A DNA stretch of 64,000 bases, from the NCBI RefSeq assembly GCF_016904885.1, contig NZ_JADWYI010000001.1, positions 620,001-684,000 of the forward strand, written 5' to 3'. The notes beneath the pieces were generated by a model. That model was given only the letters and a program-made list of their open reading frames with translations. It made no database searches and had not been told where the DNA came from. Both the position numbers and the translations under genes were made by a program. This DNA is from Archangium primigenium. GTDB lineage: Bacteria; Myxococcota; Myxococcia; Myxococcales; Myxococcaceae. Positions 15,952 through 26,875 of the stretch are shown piece by piece. How positions within the stretch are numbered: position 1 is the stretch's first letter; each line of letters opens with the position of its first letter.

Positions 15952-16671
15952 CTATCTCTCTTCGTAGAGGATGTCGAAGTCATCGCCCACCCACTCCACC
16001 CGGCCATATTCTTCGTCCTTCCACGCGCCTCCATCTCCCACGGACCACTTCAGCAACTGTCTGGTCAAGGGAATATACTGGAAGAATCCGTCGCAGGTCG
16101 GATTGCCTCGCTCCGAGCGAGAATAGAACGCGACAATGGAAAGAGGCACCTGTCGGCCTTGAGCCTCCGCGGAGAAGCCGTGAACCGCGCCCTGCTCGAC
16201 GATGAACCGGATGTCATTGCGCGAGATTTCTCCTTCATAGGGATGGTTGTGAATAACGAACATGTACTGGATTTCCTCGGCACGATAGCGTGGATCCGAC
16301 ACGGTCGAGGGGAGGCTGCACTGACGTCTCCGCGCGTCGTCTTGAACGGCGCTCACCGCCAGCATGCTCATCTCATACATTCCATCGGGCGTGTGGTAGA
16401 TCCACGCGCAGTACTCGCTCGACGTGCGCCAGTAGAGTTCAAAGTTCGGAGAGTCCGGCCGACCCGCGATGGCATTGGGCAGTCCGAGGACCCGAGGACA
16501 CGCCGCCATCAGTGCGTCCTGACGTGACCGAAAGGGGCCGAAGCCGGGCATGGGCCCGGGGATGACCTCCAGTCGTTCACCCGGACGAGGTTGGACGACC
16601 CCTGGAATGGCTGGAGAGGCGCATCCCAACAAAAGCAGGTGCGATAGGCACCATCGCCATCGGGCGCTCAT
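15952..16671 (-). CDS. Lipoprotein with JAMM/RadC-like metal-binding motif
   Basis: The 239-residue product has a short signal ending in LLLLGC (Cys17). Near residue 143 it reads HNHPYEGEISRND, closely matching the HxHP...SxxD pattern of JAMM/MPN and RadC-type domains, with one residue fewer between the His pair and the Ser. Those domains usually bind zinc and hydrolyse isopeptide or peptide bonds, and they are normally cytosolic, so an exported lipoprotein form is unusual. A palindrome TGAGGATTCCTCA (16671-16683) overlaps the ribosome-binding site. The next gene, 10 bases on, is another lipoprotein, suggesting a functional pair. Confidence 0.72.
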   Translation of the reverse strand: MSARWRWCLSHLLLLGCASPAIPGVVQPRPGERLEVIPGPMPGFGPFRSRQDALMAACPRVLGLPNAIAGRPDSPNFELYWRTSSEYCAWIYHTPDGMYEMSMLAVSAVQDDARRRQCSLPSTVSDPRYRAEEIQYMFVIHNHPYEGEISRNDIRFIVEQGAVHGFSAEAQGRQVPLSIVAFYSRSERGNPTCDGFFQYIPLTRQLLKWSVGDGGAWKDEEYGRVEWVGDDFDILYEER

Positions 16672-16816
16672 GAGGATTCCTCAGCCAGTCGCGTGACTTG
16701 ATGTCCGCCCCGCACGCTACCACGGAGCCTGGGTCTTCACGCCCCGTGCACCCGAGGGGGGCCGACCCATTTGTCACTGGCGGCCGGGTCCTCCGACCGT
16801 TAGGCAGGGCGGGCGC

Positions 16817-18286
16817 ATGCGTACCACCCACCGCCCCCTCACCACGCTCGCCCTCGCCCTCTGCCTCTTCATGGCCGCCCTGGAGATGACCGTCATCTCC
16901 ACCGCCATGCCCACCGTGGTCAGCGATCTCGGAGGCCTGCACCACTACGCCTGGGTCTTCACCGCGTACATGCTCGCCTCCACCATCACCGTGCCGCTCT
17001 ACGGCAAGCTCGCGGACCTCCACGGCCGCAAGCCCATCCTCCTCTTCGGCATCGGCCTGTTCCTCGTGGGCTCCATCGCCAGCGGGCTCGCCACGTCGAT
17101 GAGCATGCTCATCGCCTTTCGCGTGCTCCAGGGTCTGGGCGCGGGCGCCATGCAGCCCGTCTCCCTCACCATCATCGGGGACATCTACACGCTCGAGCAG
17201 CGCGCCCGCGTCCAGGGGGCCTTCAGCGCCGTGTGGGGCATCGCCGGCCTCATCGGGCCCCTCACCGGGGGCCTCATCGTGAAGTACCTCACCTGGCACT
17301 GGATCTTCTTCATCAACGTGCCCATCGGCCTGGGCGCCGCGGCGCTGCTCGTGTCCCGCTTCCACGAGAGCATCACCCCGACGAAGCGCGCCATCGACAT
17401 CCCCGGCGCGCTGCTGCTGTCGGCCACCGTGGTGGCCCTGCTCTTCGGCGTGCAGGGCCTGGGCCTCAACCTGCTCGCCCTGCCCGTGGCGCTCGTGTTC
17501 CTCGCCGTCTTCGTGCGCGTCGAGCAGCACGCCGTGGAGCCCATCCTCCCCCTGTCCCTCTTCCGCATCCGCGCCATCGCCGTGTCCTCCACCGCGGGCG
17601 CGCTCTTCTCCGCGGCCCAGTTCGGCGCCACCACCTATGTGCCCCTCTACGTGCAGGGGGTGCTCGGGGGCTCGCCCACGCTCGCGGGCGGGATGATCAC
17701 CCCCATGATCGTGGGCTGGCCGCTGGCGAGCCTCGTGGCGGGCAAGCTCATCCTCAAGACGGGCTTCCGGCCGCTCATCGTCTCGGGGCTGGGCATGTCG
17801 GCCGTGGGCACCACGCTCATGGCGCTCTTGCTCAAGCCGGGCGCGTCCATCCTCGTGCCGCAGCTCGCCATGGGGCTGTTCGGCATGGGCCTGGGGTTCG
17901 CCTCCACCGCGCTGCTCATCGCCGTGCAGACGAGCGTGGGCTGGGAGCTCAGGGGCGTGGCCACCGCGAGCAACATGTTCTTTCGCACCATCGGCGGCGC
18001 CGTCGGCGTGGGGCTCATGGGCGGCGTCATGGTGCACGCGCTCTTGCGTGACGCGCGCATCCCCGCCTCCGCCGCCAATGACCTGCTCGGCCCCGAGCAT
18101 GGCCGGGGGCTGGCTCCCGAGGTGCTGCGCTCGCTCGGCGACTCGCTCGGCTCCGGCCTGGCCATCAATTTCTGGCTCATCTGTGCCTCGGCGGTGCTCG
18201 CCTTCGGCGCCGGGCTGTTCTTTCCCCGCACCCGGAACACGACACTCCCCGTCCCGCCTCCGCCGGATGTGATGGCCTCGCACTGA
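16817..18286 (+). CDS. MFS multidrug exporter, DHA2 (EmrB/QacA) type
   Basis: The 489-residue product is almost entirely hydrophobic, with about 14 predicted membrane helices. It has the family's early motif LEMTVISTAMPTV, the loop 2-3 motif GKLADLHGRKP and the motif C-like GPLTGGLIVKYL. DHA2 exporters expel drugs or metabolites in exchange for protons. It stands alone and is divergent from the lipoprotein operon. The start at 16817 is in the usual position relative to the first helix. Confidence 0.93.
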   Translation: MRTTHRPLTTLALALCLFMAALEMTVISTAMPTVVSDLGGLHHYAWVFTAYMLASTITVPLYGKLADLHGRKPILLFGIGLFLVGSIASGLATSMSMLIAFRVLQGLGAGAMQPVSLTIIGDIYTLEQRARVQGAFSAVWGIAGLIGPLTGGLIVKYLTWHWIFFINVPIGLGAAALLVSRFHESITPTKRAIDIPGALLLSATVVALLFGVQGLGLNLLALPVALVFLAVFVRVEQHAVEPILPLSLFRIRAIAVSSTAGALFSAAQFGATTYVPLYVQGVLGGSPTLAGGMITPMIVGWPLASLVAGKLILKTGFRPLIVSGLGMSAVGTTLMALLLKPGASILVPQLAMGLFGMGLGFASTALLIAVQTSVGWELRGVATASNMFFRTIGGAVGVGLMGGVMVHALLRDARIPASAANDLLGPEHGRGLAPEVLRSLGDSLGSGLAINFWLICASAVLAFGAGLFFPRTRNTTLPVPPPPDVMASH

Positions 18287-18298
18287 GAAGCCCCCCCT

Positions 18299-18313
18299 TG
18301 TTGCCGGGCAACA
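18299..18313. other. 15-bp palindrome after the MFS gene
   Basis: TGTTGCC-G-GGCAACA is a perfect palindrome 13 bases after the exporter stop. There is no following T run, so it may be a weak terminator or a regulator site. The rest of the 250-base gap to the next gene holds an AT-rich block (about 18421-18475) that probably contains that gene's promoter. Confidence 0.35.
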
Positions 18314-18538
18314 CGGGATGCAAGGGTTTGCCGGGCGGCCAACGGACTGACACTCCACGAAGGCGCGCGCGTGGAGGCTGGCCAACGCGCTCGCGGATTC
18401 CCTCTCCTTGCGTTGGAGCCTTTTCCACAGTGAGGTTATTTCGTTTTATCAGGATTAACGCGTCTATGTATTGATGGGGGACCGGCCGGAGACGGGCTGG
18501 GACGGGCGCGGCGGGGCCCGTCGCGTGGGGGGAGCACC

Positions 18539-21382
18539 ATGGACACGAAGCGCATCATCCACGGGAGCATCCGTGGAGGTTTGATGGCGTTGGCGCTGGT
18601 CGGATGTGGGCGCACGGGCGCCGAGGAGCCACGGTCCCAGGCCCTCGCGGATCAGGCGCTCGCCAACCGCTGCGAGGCCACGCCTCCCCCCGGCGCCCCC
18701 TTCCAACCCGAGCTGGAGTGGGCCTGGACGGGCGGCGGGGTCTTTCCCAATCACACCAACGTGATCATGACGCCCGTGGTGGTGGACACCAATGGGGATG
18801 GCGTGCCCGACGTCGTCTTCAACTCCTACGAGGGGGAGAACTTCACGAGCAAGGGCATCCTCCGCGCGATCGACGGGGCCACGGGCCGCGAGTTGTGGGC
18901 GGTGACGGACCCGGCCCACCGCGTGCGGGGCGTGTCGAACATCGCCGCGGGCGACATCGACGGAGATGGCCGGGTGGAAATCTGCACCGTGCATGAGAGC
19001 GGGCAGGCGCTCTTGTGTTTCGAGCACGACGGCACGTTCAAGTTCCGCACCTCGCAGCCGGGCAACAACTGGGGCGGCCCGTCGCTGGCGGACCTCGACG
19101 GGGACGGGCAGGTGGAGATCCTCAACGGCCACGCGGTGTTCTCCGCCACGGGCATGCTCAAGTGGCTGGGCGTGGATGGCGCGGGCGGCCCCACCACCGG
19201 GCCCATCTCCTTCGCCACGGACATCGACGGGGACGGCGTGCTCGAGGTCGTCAACGGCCGCTCCATCTACCGCGCGGATGGTCGGCTCAAGTGCTCCAAC
19301 CCCTTCGTCGGCCATGGGCTCGCGGGCGTGGGGGACTTCGATGGGGACCCCGCCGGCGAGGTGGTGGTGGTGTGGAGCGGCTTCGTGTCCCTGATGGATG
19401 ACGACTGCGCGCTGCTCTGGACGGTGCCCATTCCCGGGGGCGGCGTGGGCGGGGCGCCGACGATCGCCGACATGGACGGCGATGGCTCACCCGAGGTGGG
19501 GGTGTCCGGCACGGATCGCTACACCGTCTTCACGGCCCAGGGCCAGGTGAAGTGGACGAGCCCCACGCGCGATCACAGCTCCAGCCGCACGAGCTCCGCC
19601 GCGTTCGACTTCGACGGGGATGGCAAGGCGGAGGTGGTGTACGCGGACGAGCAGCGGCTGCGCATCCACGACGGCACCACCGGGGCGGTGCGGATGGAGG
19701 TGCCCCACAGCTCGTGCACGAGCTACGAGAACCCGGTGGTCGCGGACGTGGATGGGGACGGCAACGCGGAGCTGCTCGTGGCGCAGAACACCACCTGCGG
19801 CCTGGGGGACCACGCGGGCCTGCGCCTGTACCGCGAGCGGCGCGACCGTTGGGTGAACACCCGGGGCCTGTGGAACCAGCACGCCTACTCGGTCGTCCAC
19901 ATCAACGACGATGGCACCCTGCCCGTGCGCCCCGTGAGCCCCTGGCTCCGGGGCTTCAACGCGTTTCGCGCCAACAGCCAGGGCGCCCCGGGCCTCTCGC
20001 CGCTCGCGGCGCCGGACGTGATGATGGTGGAGGGGGTGAAGTCCTCGTGCGACCCCACCACGCTCGGGCTGACGCTGAGCGCGTGGGTGCGCAACGTGGG
20101 GGACGCGGCCACGTCCGCGGGCCTGCCGGTGGCCTTCTACCAGGGAGACCCCGACGCGGGCGGCACCCTGCTCGGCACGGGCACGGTGGCCACGCGGCTC
20201 CTGCCGGGGGCGGAGGCCCGGGTGGAGACGCGGCTCGCCCGGGTGCCGGGCCTGCGCGCCAAGGTGTGGGCCGTGGCGGATGACACGGGCACGGGCACGG
20301 GCCGGGAGCACGAGTGCGAGGAGCGCAACAACACCACCGTCAACGAGGTGAGCCTGCAGTGCGCGCCCTCGGCCTCGGCGCTGTGGACGCTCACCGCCTC
20401 CATGCGCCGGCCCCGGCTGCAGCACACCGCCACCCGGCTCGCCGATGGCCGGGTGCTCGTCACCGGTGGCTTCGACGCCTCCTCGGAGCTGTATGATCCC
20501 GTGGCGCGCACGTGGGCCCCCACGGGCGCCACGCTCACGCCCCACCGGGGCCACACCGCCACCCGGCTCGCCGACGGCACCGTGCTGCTCGTGGGCGGAG
20601 GCCAGGAGGCCTTCACGCTCGTGCACGCCGAGCTGTACACCCCGGCGAGCGGCACCTGGAAGGCCACCGCCTCGCCGCGCGCCCTGCGCTACCACCACAC
20701 CGCCACGCGGCTCGCGGACGGCCGGGTGCTCGTCACCGGGGGCCTGAGCGGCGAGTACGGCGGCGCGCCCCTCGCGGCGGCGGAGCTGTATGACCCGGCC
20801 ACCCAGACGTGGAGCCCCGCGGGCGAGGCCGGCACCCCGCGCGGCCACCACACCGCGAGCCCGCTCGCCGATGGCACCGTGCTGCTCGTGGGCGGCGTGG
20901 ACGCGGCGGGCCGGGCGCTCGCCTCGGCGGAGCTGTACGACCCCGCCACGGGCCGCTTCACCCCCGTGCCGGGCCCGCGCCTGGGCCGGGCCCACCACAC
21001 CGCCACGGTGCTGCCCGACGGGCGGGTGCTCGTGGTGGGGGGCACGGAGCTGGGCGCGAGCGGCCCGTCGCTCACCGAGCTGTACGACCCCGCGAGCCGC
21101 GCCTGGGCTCCGGCGGGGGCGAGCCGCACGGCGCGGCGCGACCACGTGGCGCACGTGCTGCCCACGGGCCGGGTGCTGGTGACGGGCGGCTACCACGAGT
21201 CCGCGGGCATCCTCACCGCGTCCGAGCTGTACGAGCCCGCGCGCGGGCTGTGGAGCGACACCGCGCCCTTGCACGTGGATCGCTACCAGCCCGCGGCGGT
21301 GCCCCTGGAGGATGGCACCGTGTTGGTGGTGGGCGGGGTGAGCAACGCGAGCCCCGCCTCGGCCGAGTTCTACACGCCCTGA
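18539..21382 (+). CDS. Secreted lipoprotein with FG-GAP and kelch repeats
   Basis: The 947-residue product has a signal ending ALVGCG (Cys23). Residues of about 60-480 carry eight calcium-loop repeats of the DxDGDG type (DTNGDGVPD, DIDGDGRVE, DLDGDGQVE and others), typical of FG-GAP/VCBS integrin-like propellers. A CARDB-like beta-sandwich follows at about 490-600. The last 330 residues hold seven kelch/galactose-oxidase-like repeats (HTATRLADGRVLVTGG and variants). It should be a surface or secreted adhesion-type protein with two propellers; no catalytic residues are evident. A good start is given by GGGGGGAGCACC before the ATG. It is monocistronic. Confidence 0.88.
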   Translation: MDTKRIIHGSIRGGLMALALVGCGRTGAEEPRSQALADQALANRCEATPPPGAPFQPELEWAWTGGGVFPNHTNVIMTPVVVDTNGDGVPDVVFNSYEGENFTSKGILRAIDGATGRELWAVTDPAHRVRGVSNIAAGDIDGDGRVEICTVHESGQALLCFEHDGTFKFRTSQPGNNWGGPSLADLDGDGQVEILNGHAVFSATGMLKWLGVDGAGGPTTGPISFATDIDGDGVLEVVNGRSIYRADGRLKCSNPFVGHGLAGVGDFDGDPAGEVVVVWSGFVSLMDDDCALLWTVPIPGGGVGGAPTIADMDGDGSPEVGVSGTDRYTVFTAQGQVKWTSPTRDHSSSRTSSAAFDFDGDGKAEVVYADEQRLRIHDGTTGAVRMEVPHSSCTSYENPVVADVDGDGNAELLVAQNTTCGLGDHAGLRLYRERRDRWVNTRGLWNQHAYSVVHINDDGTLPVRPVSPWLRGFNAFRANSQGAPGLSPLAAPDVMMVEGVKSSCDPTTLGLTLSAWVRNVGDAATSAGLPVAFYQGDPDAGGTLLGTGTVATRLLPGAEARVETRLARVPGLRAKVWAVADDTGTGTGREHECEERNNTTVNEVSLQCAPSASALWTLTASMRRPRLQHTATRLADGRVLVTGGFDASSELYDPVARTWAPTGATLTPHRGHTATRLADGTVLLVGGGQEAFTLVHAELYTPASGTWKATASPRALRYHHTATRLADGRVLVTGGLSGEYGGAPLAAAELYDPATQTWSPAGEAGTPRGHHTASPLADGTVLLVGGVDAAGRALASAELYDPATGRFTPVPGPRLGRAHHTATVLPDGRVLVVGGTELGASGPSLTELYDPASRAWAPAGASRTARRDHVAHVLPTGRVLVTGGYHESAGILTASELYEPARGLWSDTAPLHVDRYQPAAVPLEDGTVLVVGGVSNASPASAEFYTP

Positions 21383-21392
21383 GGCCCGGGGC

Positions 21393-23459
21393 TCACTCGC
21401 CCGTGCGAGGCGTGGTGGCCTCGCACAGGTGCTCGATGAAGTCGGGCAGGAGCTGGGCGGAGAGCACCCAGATGCGGCCCTCGCCCAGGTCGCGCAGGCC
21501 GGCGCGCTCGGTGTAGCCGGTGGCCTTCTCCTCGGCGTAGTGGATGAAGGCGTCCAGGCCGCGCGCGCGGTACCAGGCCGCGGCGCCGGCGAGCAGCGCC
21601 AGCATCGCGTCCTGGGCCTCGGGCGAGCCAGCGTCCTCGAGCGGGATGATGCGCAGGCCGTTGAGCACGTGGAAGAGGTTGAGCCCCGCGTGCGCCGACT
21701 CCATCACCCCCACGGCGATGGCCCGGCCGTCCTTGCGCGCCACGAGCACCCGCCGCTCGCGCTCGAGCCGCGCCTCGCTCCACTGGCCCTTGAGCCGCGC
21801 CAGGTCCAGGCGCTCGGGCACCAGGTCCAACGCCTCGCGGTAGGCCTGGGGCCGGGTGCGCTCGAGCCGCTCGAACATGGCGCGCAGGTCCTCGGCCGTG
21901 GCCTCCTCCAGGCGGAAGCCCTCGGGCACGTGCCAGTCCTTCCGGGCGTCCGCCTCCATGAGCCGGAAGGGCAGGACGCACGCCTGGCCGGTGTGCTGGT
22001 ACCACTCGGCGAAGTCGAGCGCGGTGAAGCGCACCCAGCGCACGTTCGCCTCGCAGTAGGCGAGGAACCACTTCACCTCGGGATCCGTCTGCGCGGGCTC
22101 GAAGCCGCGCAGGTAGATGTCGCGCAGGGCCTCGCGCGCGGTGCCGCGGCAGCGCTCGTCGGGCGGCTGGTGCCGGGCGAGGTGGTGCGCCATCCAGCTG
22201 CCGGAGTAGGGCTTGAGCCAGGACAGGCTCGCCTCCACCGTCTCGCTGCCGGGGATGGGGCGCACCACGCGGTAGCCCACCCGGGGCCGGCGGTGCAGCC
22301 GGGCGTGGGCCTCGCGGTACTCGTCCTGCATGCGCTTGAAGTCCTCGGGGCTCTTGCCGGACAGGCGGAAGTAGCCCGAGCGCTCGAAGAGGTTCCACGT
22401 GCCCTTGTCCCAGGCGCCCGCCACGCGGGTGTTGGGGTGGCTCAGCTCCTCCACGAGCGCGCGCCAGTCGGCCGTGTCCTCCTCGCGCGCCTCCACCTTC
22501 ATGCCGCAGCGGCGCAGGGAGGCGGTGCCGGAGATGTTGCGCACCTCGCCCTTGAGGCGCACGGGCCGCCCACCGGGCAGGCTCACCTCCAGCTCGGGCA
22601 GCACGAGCCCCGGGTAGAGCAAGTCCTCCCCCGGCTCGGTGGCGAAGGACAGGCCCTCGTAGGAGATGTCCATGAGCTCGCGCTCCACGCGCACCTGGGG
22701 CCAGAGCGGGTGGGCGAAGCGCGCCACGCACCCGCCCCAGGCCGCGGCGCGCCGCAGCCGCCGGTGGCGGTAGCGCACGAGCTCGCGCGGCATGGGCACG
22801 CTCCAGAGCCCATCGTCATAGTGCGCCTCGTGCACGGGGAAGTGCATGACGGAGGAGAAGCCGAACACCTCCAGCATGAAGGGCCGGGGCGGCAGCACGC
22901 CGCCGCGCACCTCCCACGCCACGCGCCCGTCGTACTTGTCGAAGAGCGCCGCGCTCAGCTCCACGTCCCCCGCCTCCGAGCGCGCCATGCCCCGGCAGCG
23001 CCGCGCGGTGAGCGCCTCGAAGATGCGGCCGATGCGGTCGGGCCGCGTGATGTGCTCCTTCCAGATGGGCGAGGCGTGGGGCGTCTCCAGCTGCCCCTGA
23101 TCACGCCAGCCCTCGAGCATGGACACGATGTGCCGGCCCTGGGCGAGCGGCGGCGCCACGAAACGCAGGCTCAACTCCGGCAGCGCCTCGGGCGCCGTCG
23201 GGACATGCACGTTCACCACCTCGGCCCGCAGGCACGTGGCCTCCCTCCCCACCCCCAACATGACGTTGGCCCGCTGCCCCGGCCTGAGCGCCGTGGGCTT
23301 CTGCAGACACACCGTCAAATGCTCCGGCGACAACTGCACCAGCCTGCCCGCCGGCAGCACCTCACCTTCCACGGAAGCTACCGCCGCCAACCCTGCGCTC
23401 ATTCGGTAGCCCAGGACGCTCTCTCGGGCTCGCATGCGCTCCGCCTTCTTCGTCGCCAT
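21393..23459 (-). CDS. PilZ-type protein with GNAT-like C-terminus
   Basis: ATG at 23459 (MATKKAERMRARESV) has GGCGGAG upstream and gives 688 residues. An N-terminal beta region (about 15-110) resembles a PilZ/YcgR-N barrel. A second region near 290-350 has RHRRLRR and later MDISYEGLSF, matching the RxxxR and (D/N)xSxxG halves of a PilZ c-di-GMP site. The last 200 residues (FRLEEATAEDLRAMFERLER, then VLVARKDGRAIAVGVMES) look like a GNAT/FeeM-type acyltransferase fold. No membrane segment is seen. It may link c-di-GMP to an acyl-transfer or protein-binding activity; the C-terminal assignment is an inference. Confidence 0.65.
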   Translation of the reverse strand: MATKKAERMRARESVLGYRMSAGLAAVASVEGEVLPAGRLVQLSPEHLTVCLQKPTALRPGQRANVMLGVGREATCLRAEVVNVHVPTAPEALPELSLRFVAPPLAQGRHIVSMLEGWRDQGQLETPHASPIWKEHITRPDRIGRIFEALTARRCRGMARSEAGDVELSAALFDKYDGRVAWEVRGGVLPPRPFMLEVFGFSSVMHFPVHEAHYDDGLWSVPMPRELVRYRHRRLRRAAAWGGCVARFAHPLWPQVRVERELMDISYEGLSFATEPGEDLLYPGLVLPELEVSLPGGRPVRLKGEVRNISGTASLRRCGMKVEAREEDTADWRALVEELSHPNTRVAGAWDKGTWNLFERSGYFRLSGKSPEDFKRMQDEYREAHARLHRRPRVGYRVVRPIPGSETVEASLSWLKPYSGSWMAHHLARHQPPDERCRGTAREALRDIYLRGFEPAQTDPEVKWFLAYCEANVRWVRFTALDFAEWYQHTGQACVLPFRLMEADARKDWHVPEGFRLEEATAEDLRAMFERLERTRPQAYREALDLVPERLDLARLKGQWSEARLERERRVLVARKDGRAIAVGVMESAHAGLNLFHVLNGLRIIPLEDAGSPEAQDAMLALLAGAAAWYRARGLDAFIHYAEEKATGYTERAGLRDLGEGRIWVLSAQLLPDFIEHLCEATTPRTGE

Positions 23460-23874
23460 GGGGAACTCCGCCTTCGGATTCCGCCAATGTGGACACACGA
23501 CCCAACCTGTGCAGCACCACCGGAAGGCGCGACGGGGGCGAAGCGTTGCGCACCAACCCACGCCCGTCCGGATGACCACTGCCCGACACTTCCCCCTCCC
23601 CCGGGACAGCTCTTGCCCCGACCCCCCCCGCGCCGCAGGACAGGGCCTCTCCAGCTCTCCTGGAATTTTACTCTGACTCTTGAGAATGGGAAAAAAGACT
23701 GGAAAAACAAGGATTTCCCGACGATGGAAAGCCGCCAGTCCGGGGAGCGAGGTTTGACTGGAAGGCAGACGAATTCCGCCCCCATGCGAAAAACGAGGGG
23801 GCGACTTCCGCCCTGAAATCCACGGGACTGACTTCCGTGGGAGGTGGGGGCTCCTATAGGCTCGGCGCCCTCCA
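23460..23874. other. Divergent promoter region with hairpin
   Basis: This 415-base gap separates divergent genes and has no credible ORF. It contains AT-rich runs around 23665-23735 and a hairpin CGCCCCC (23777-23783) to GGGGGCG (23797-23803) with an A-rich loop. CCACGG...CCGTGG (about 23821-23841) is a second small inverted repeat. A TATAGG sequence 18 bases before the kinase start could be a -10 element. Confidence 0.4.
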
Positions 23875-26238
<2,364 letters not shown>

Positions 26239-26243
26239 GTCCC

Positions 26244-26843
26244 ATGAAACGTCACGCGCCCTCCGCCGAGCGCAACCGCGAGCCCCTCCTGTCCGTGCTG
26301 CGCGAGGTGCTGCCCGAGCACGGCACGGTGCTCGAGGTGGCCAGCGGCACCGGCCAGCACGCCGTCCACTTCGCCCGCGCCCTTCCCGGCCTCGTCTGGC
26401 AGCCCACGGACATGGACCCCGAGGCCCGGGCGAGCATCGAGGCCTGGCGTCGGGAGGAAGGCGTGCCGGGCCTGCGCGCCCCGCTCGCCCTGGACGTGCG
26501 CGCCGAGGACTGGCCGGTGGCCCACGCCGACGCGCTCGTCGCCATCAACCTGGTGCACATCTCCCCGTGGGAGGCCACCCAGGCCCTGTTCCGGGGCGCC
26601 GCGCGGGTGCTCGGCCCCGGAGCGCCGCTCGTGCTCTACGGGGCCTACTTCGTGGAGGGCGAGCCGCCCGCGCCGAGCAACCTCGCCTTCGACGCCTCCC
26701 TGCGCGAGCGCGACCCGGCCTGGGGCGTGCGGCGCCTGGGCTCCGTCACCGCCGAGGCGCTCGCCCACGGCCTCACCCGCGAGCGCGTCATCCCCATGCC
26801 CCACCACAACCTCACCCTCGTCTTCCGCGCCCCGTCCCGGTGA
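26244..26843 (+). CDS. DUF938-type SAM-dependent methyltransferase
   Basis: ATG at 26244 (MKRHAPSAERNREPLLSVL) gives 199 residues; a TTG at 26235 overlapping the kinase stop is possible. The start matches the DUF938/METTL26 family, whose members open with P(S/A)AERN. The AdoMet site is VLEVASGTGQHAVHFA, followed by acidic TDMDPEA. It is probably a cytosolic methyltransferase; the family's substrate is not established. It lies 5 bases after the kinase-PEGA gene and may be co-transcribed. Confidence 0.85.
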   Translation: MKRHAPSAERNREPLLSVLREVLPEHGTVLEVASGTGQHAVHFARALPGLVWQPTDMDPEARASIEAWRREEGVPGLRAPLALDVRAEDWPVAHADALVAINLVHISPWEATQALFRGAARVLGPGAPLVLYGAYFVEGEPPAPSNLAFDASLRERDPAWGVRRLGSVTAEALAHGLTRERVIPMPHHNLTLVFRAPSR

Positions 26844-26875
26844 GGGCGGCCGTCGTGAGGAGGTAGGGCCCGGTC

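Noticed and set aside
18421-18429. Isolated perfect DnaA box TTTTCCACA
   Set aside because: It is single, with no second box nearby, so it is not evidence of an origin. It lies in the AT-rich promoter area of the FG-GAP/kelch gene.
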